DNA of 5,397 nt from NCBI GenBank assembly GCA_903884125.1, contig CAISDR010000111.1, positions 1-5,397 on the forward strand. Direction: 5' to 3'. This stretch comes from an uncultured bacterium. GTDB taxonomy: Bacteria > Pseudomonadota > Alphaproteobacteria > CAISDR01. Shown piece after piece: positions 5,325 through 5,397 of the stretch. Positions within the stretch are counted from its first letter, which is position 1; each line of letters starts with the position of its first letter. The translations under genes and the position numbers were made by a program. Below the pieces are notes generated by a model. That model saw only the letters and a program-made list of their open reading frames with translations, was not told the origin of the DNA and ran no database searches.

Positions 5325-5349
5325 TGTGGAAAACGGGATAGGGTGAGTT

Positions 5350-5397
5350 ATGTCTGAAAAGCAAATTAAACTCGGTCCCATTTTGCTCGCGCCGGGC
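5350..5397 (+). CDS. 5' end of an unidentified gene, cut by the window edge
   Basis: ATG at 5350 opens a frame of 16 codons, MSEKQIKLGPILLAPG, still open at the window end. A purine-rich AGGGTGAG (about 5339-5346) just upstream can serve as ribosome binding site. A polar start followed by a hydrophobic stretch and PG would fit the cytoplasmic N-terminus of a major-facilitator transporter, but this is too short to assign. It is probably expressed from a promoter in the preceding gap, with the dyad at 5309-5324 as possible control. Confidence 0.5.
   Translation, partial: MSEKQIKLGPILLAPG

Larger units (their letters stand above)
4800..5349. other. Intergenic region between cytochrome c and the last gene
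   Basis: About 550 bp, visibly AT-richer than the genes around it, without a convincing coding region. It contains inverted repeats at 4812-4829, 4984-5002, 5113-5126 (TGGTC-CAGA-GACCA) and 5309-5324. A weak promoter-like pair, TTGATC (5236-5241) and TTAAAT (5260-5265), lies 18 bp apart and points to the last gene; it matches consensus poorly (4 of 6 in each box). Confidence 0.45.

Noticed and set aside
5166..5357. Plus-strand frame of 63 codons overlapping the last start codon
   Set aside because: No good ribosome site, odd composition rich in Met and aromatic residues, and it runs through the palindrome at 5309-5324; the frame starting at 5350 is more plausible.

Overview
The window looks like an accessory, probably horizontally acquired stretch of a proteobacterial genome. 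An alphaproteobacterium of the sphingomonad type is my best guess, from the style of the IclR-type regulator, the small cytochrome c and the GC-rich insertion sequence. That assignment is inference; nothing here (no rRNA, no housekeeping gene) fixes the taxon.

Layout. (1) Positions 1-144 hold the 3' end of a plus-strand gene whose reading frame ends in a TGA that is the first three bases of an insertion sequence. (2) Positions 142-2879 are a complete IS21-family element of about 2.74 kb. It has five ~23-bp end repeats on the left and three inverted copies on the right, an intact IstA transposase (DDE triad visible), an intact IstB AAA+ helper ATPase (Walker A and B visible), and possibly a 45-codon ORF behind istB. 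The flanking 5-mers CTGAT and CTGTT may be an imperfect target duplication. If so, the insertion removed only six C-terminal residues of the upstream gene. (3) A minus-strand gene (2971-3810) encodes an IclR-family regulator, lying tail-to-tail with the interrupted gene. A sigma70-like promoter and an inverted repeat precede it. (4) A roughly 600-bp gap follows, with several short palindromes, a perfect TATAAT and no convincing gene. (5) Positions 4440-4799 (+) encode a secreted monohaem class I cytochrome c (CAACH haem site, likely axial Met75). (6) A second gap of about 550 bp contains more short inverted repeats, the best of them just upstream of the last gene. (7) From 5350 a new plus-strand gene begins and runs off the window.

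How the parts may work together. Divergent iclR and cytochrome genes with palindromes between them suggest, but do not prove, a small regulated catabolic locus. IclR-type regulators commonly control aromatic or other carbon-source genes, and small periplasmic cytochromes c commonly take electrons from a periplasmic dehydrogenase. The partner enzyme and the substrate are not in this window. The insertion sequence is a separate mobile unit that landed at the convergent end of the locus. I see no CRISPR array, RNA gene, toxin-antitoxin pair or clearly new system. The most useful leads are the gene-end interruption by the IS, the unequal IS end-repeat arrays and the candidate operators around iclR, the cytochrome gene and the final gene.
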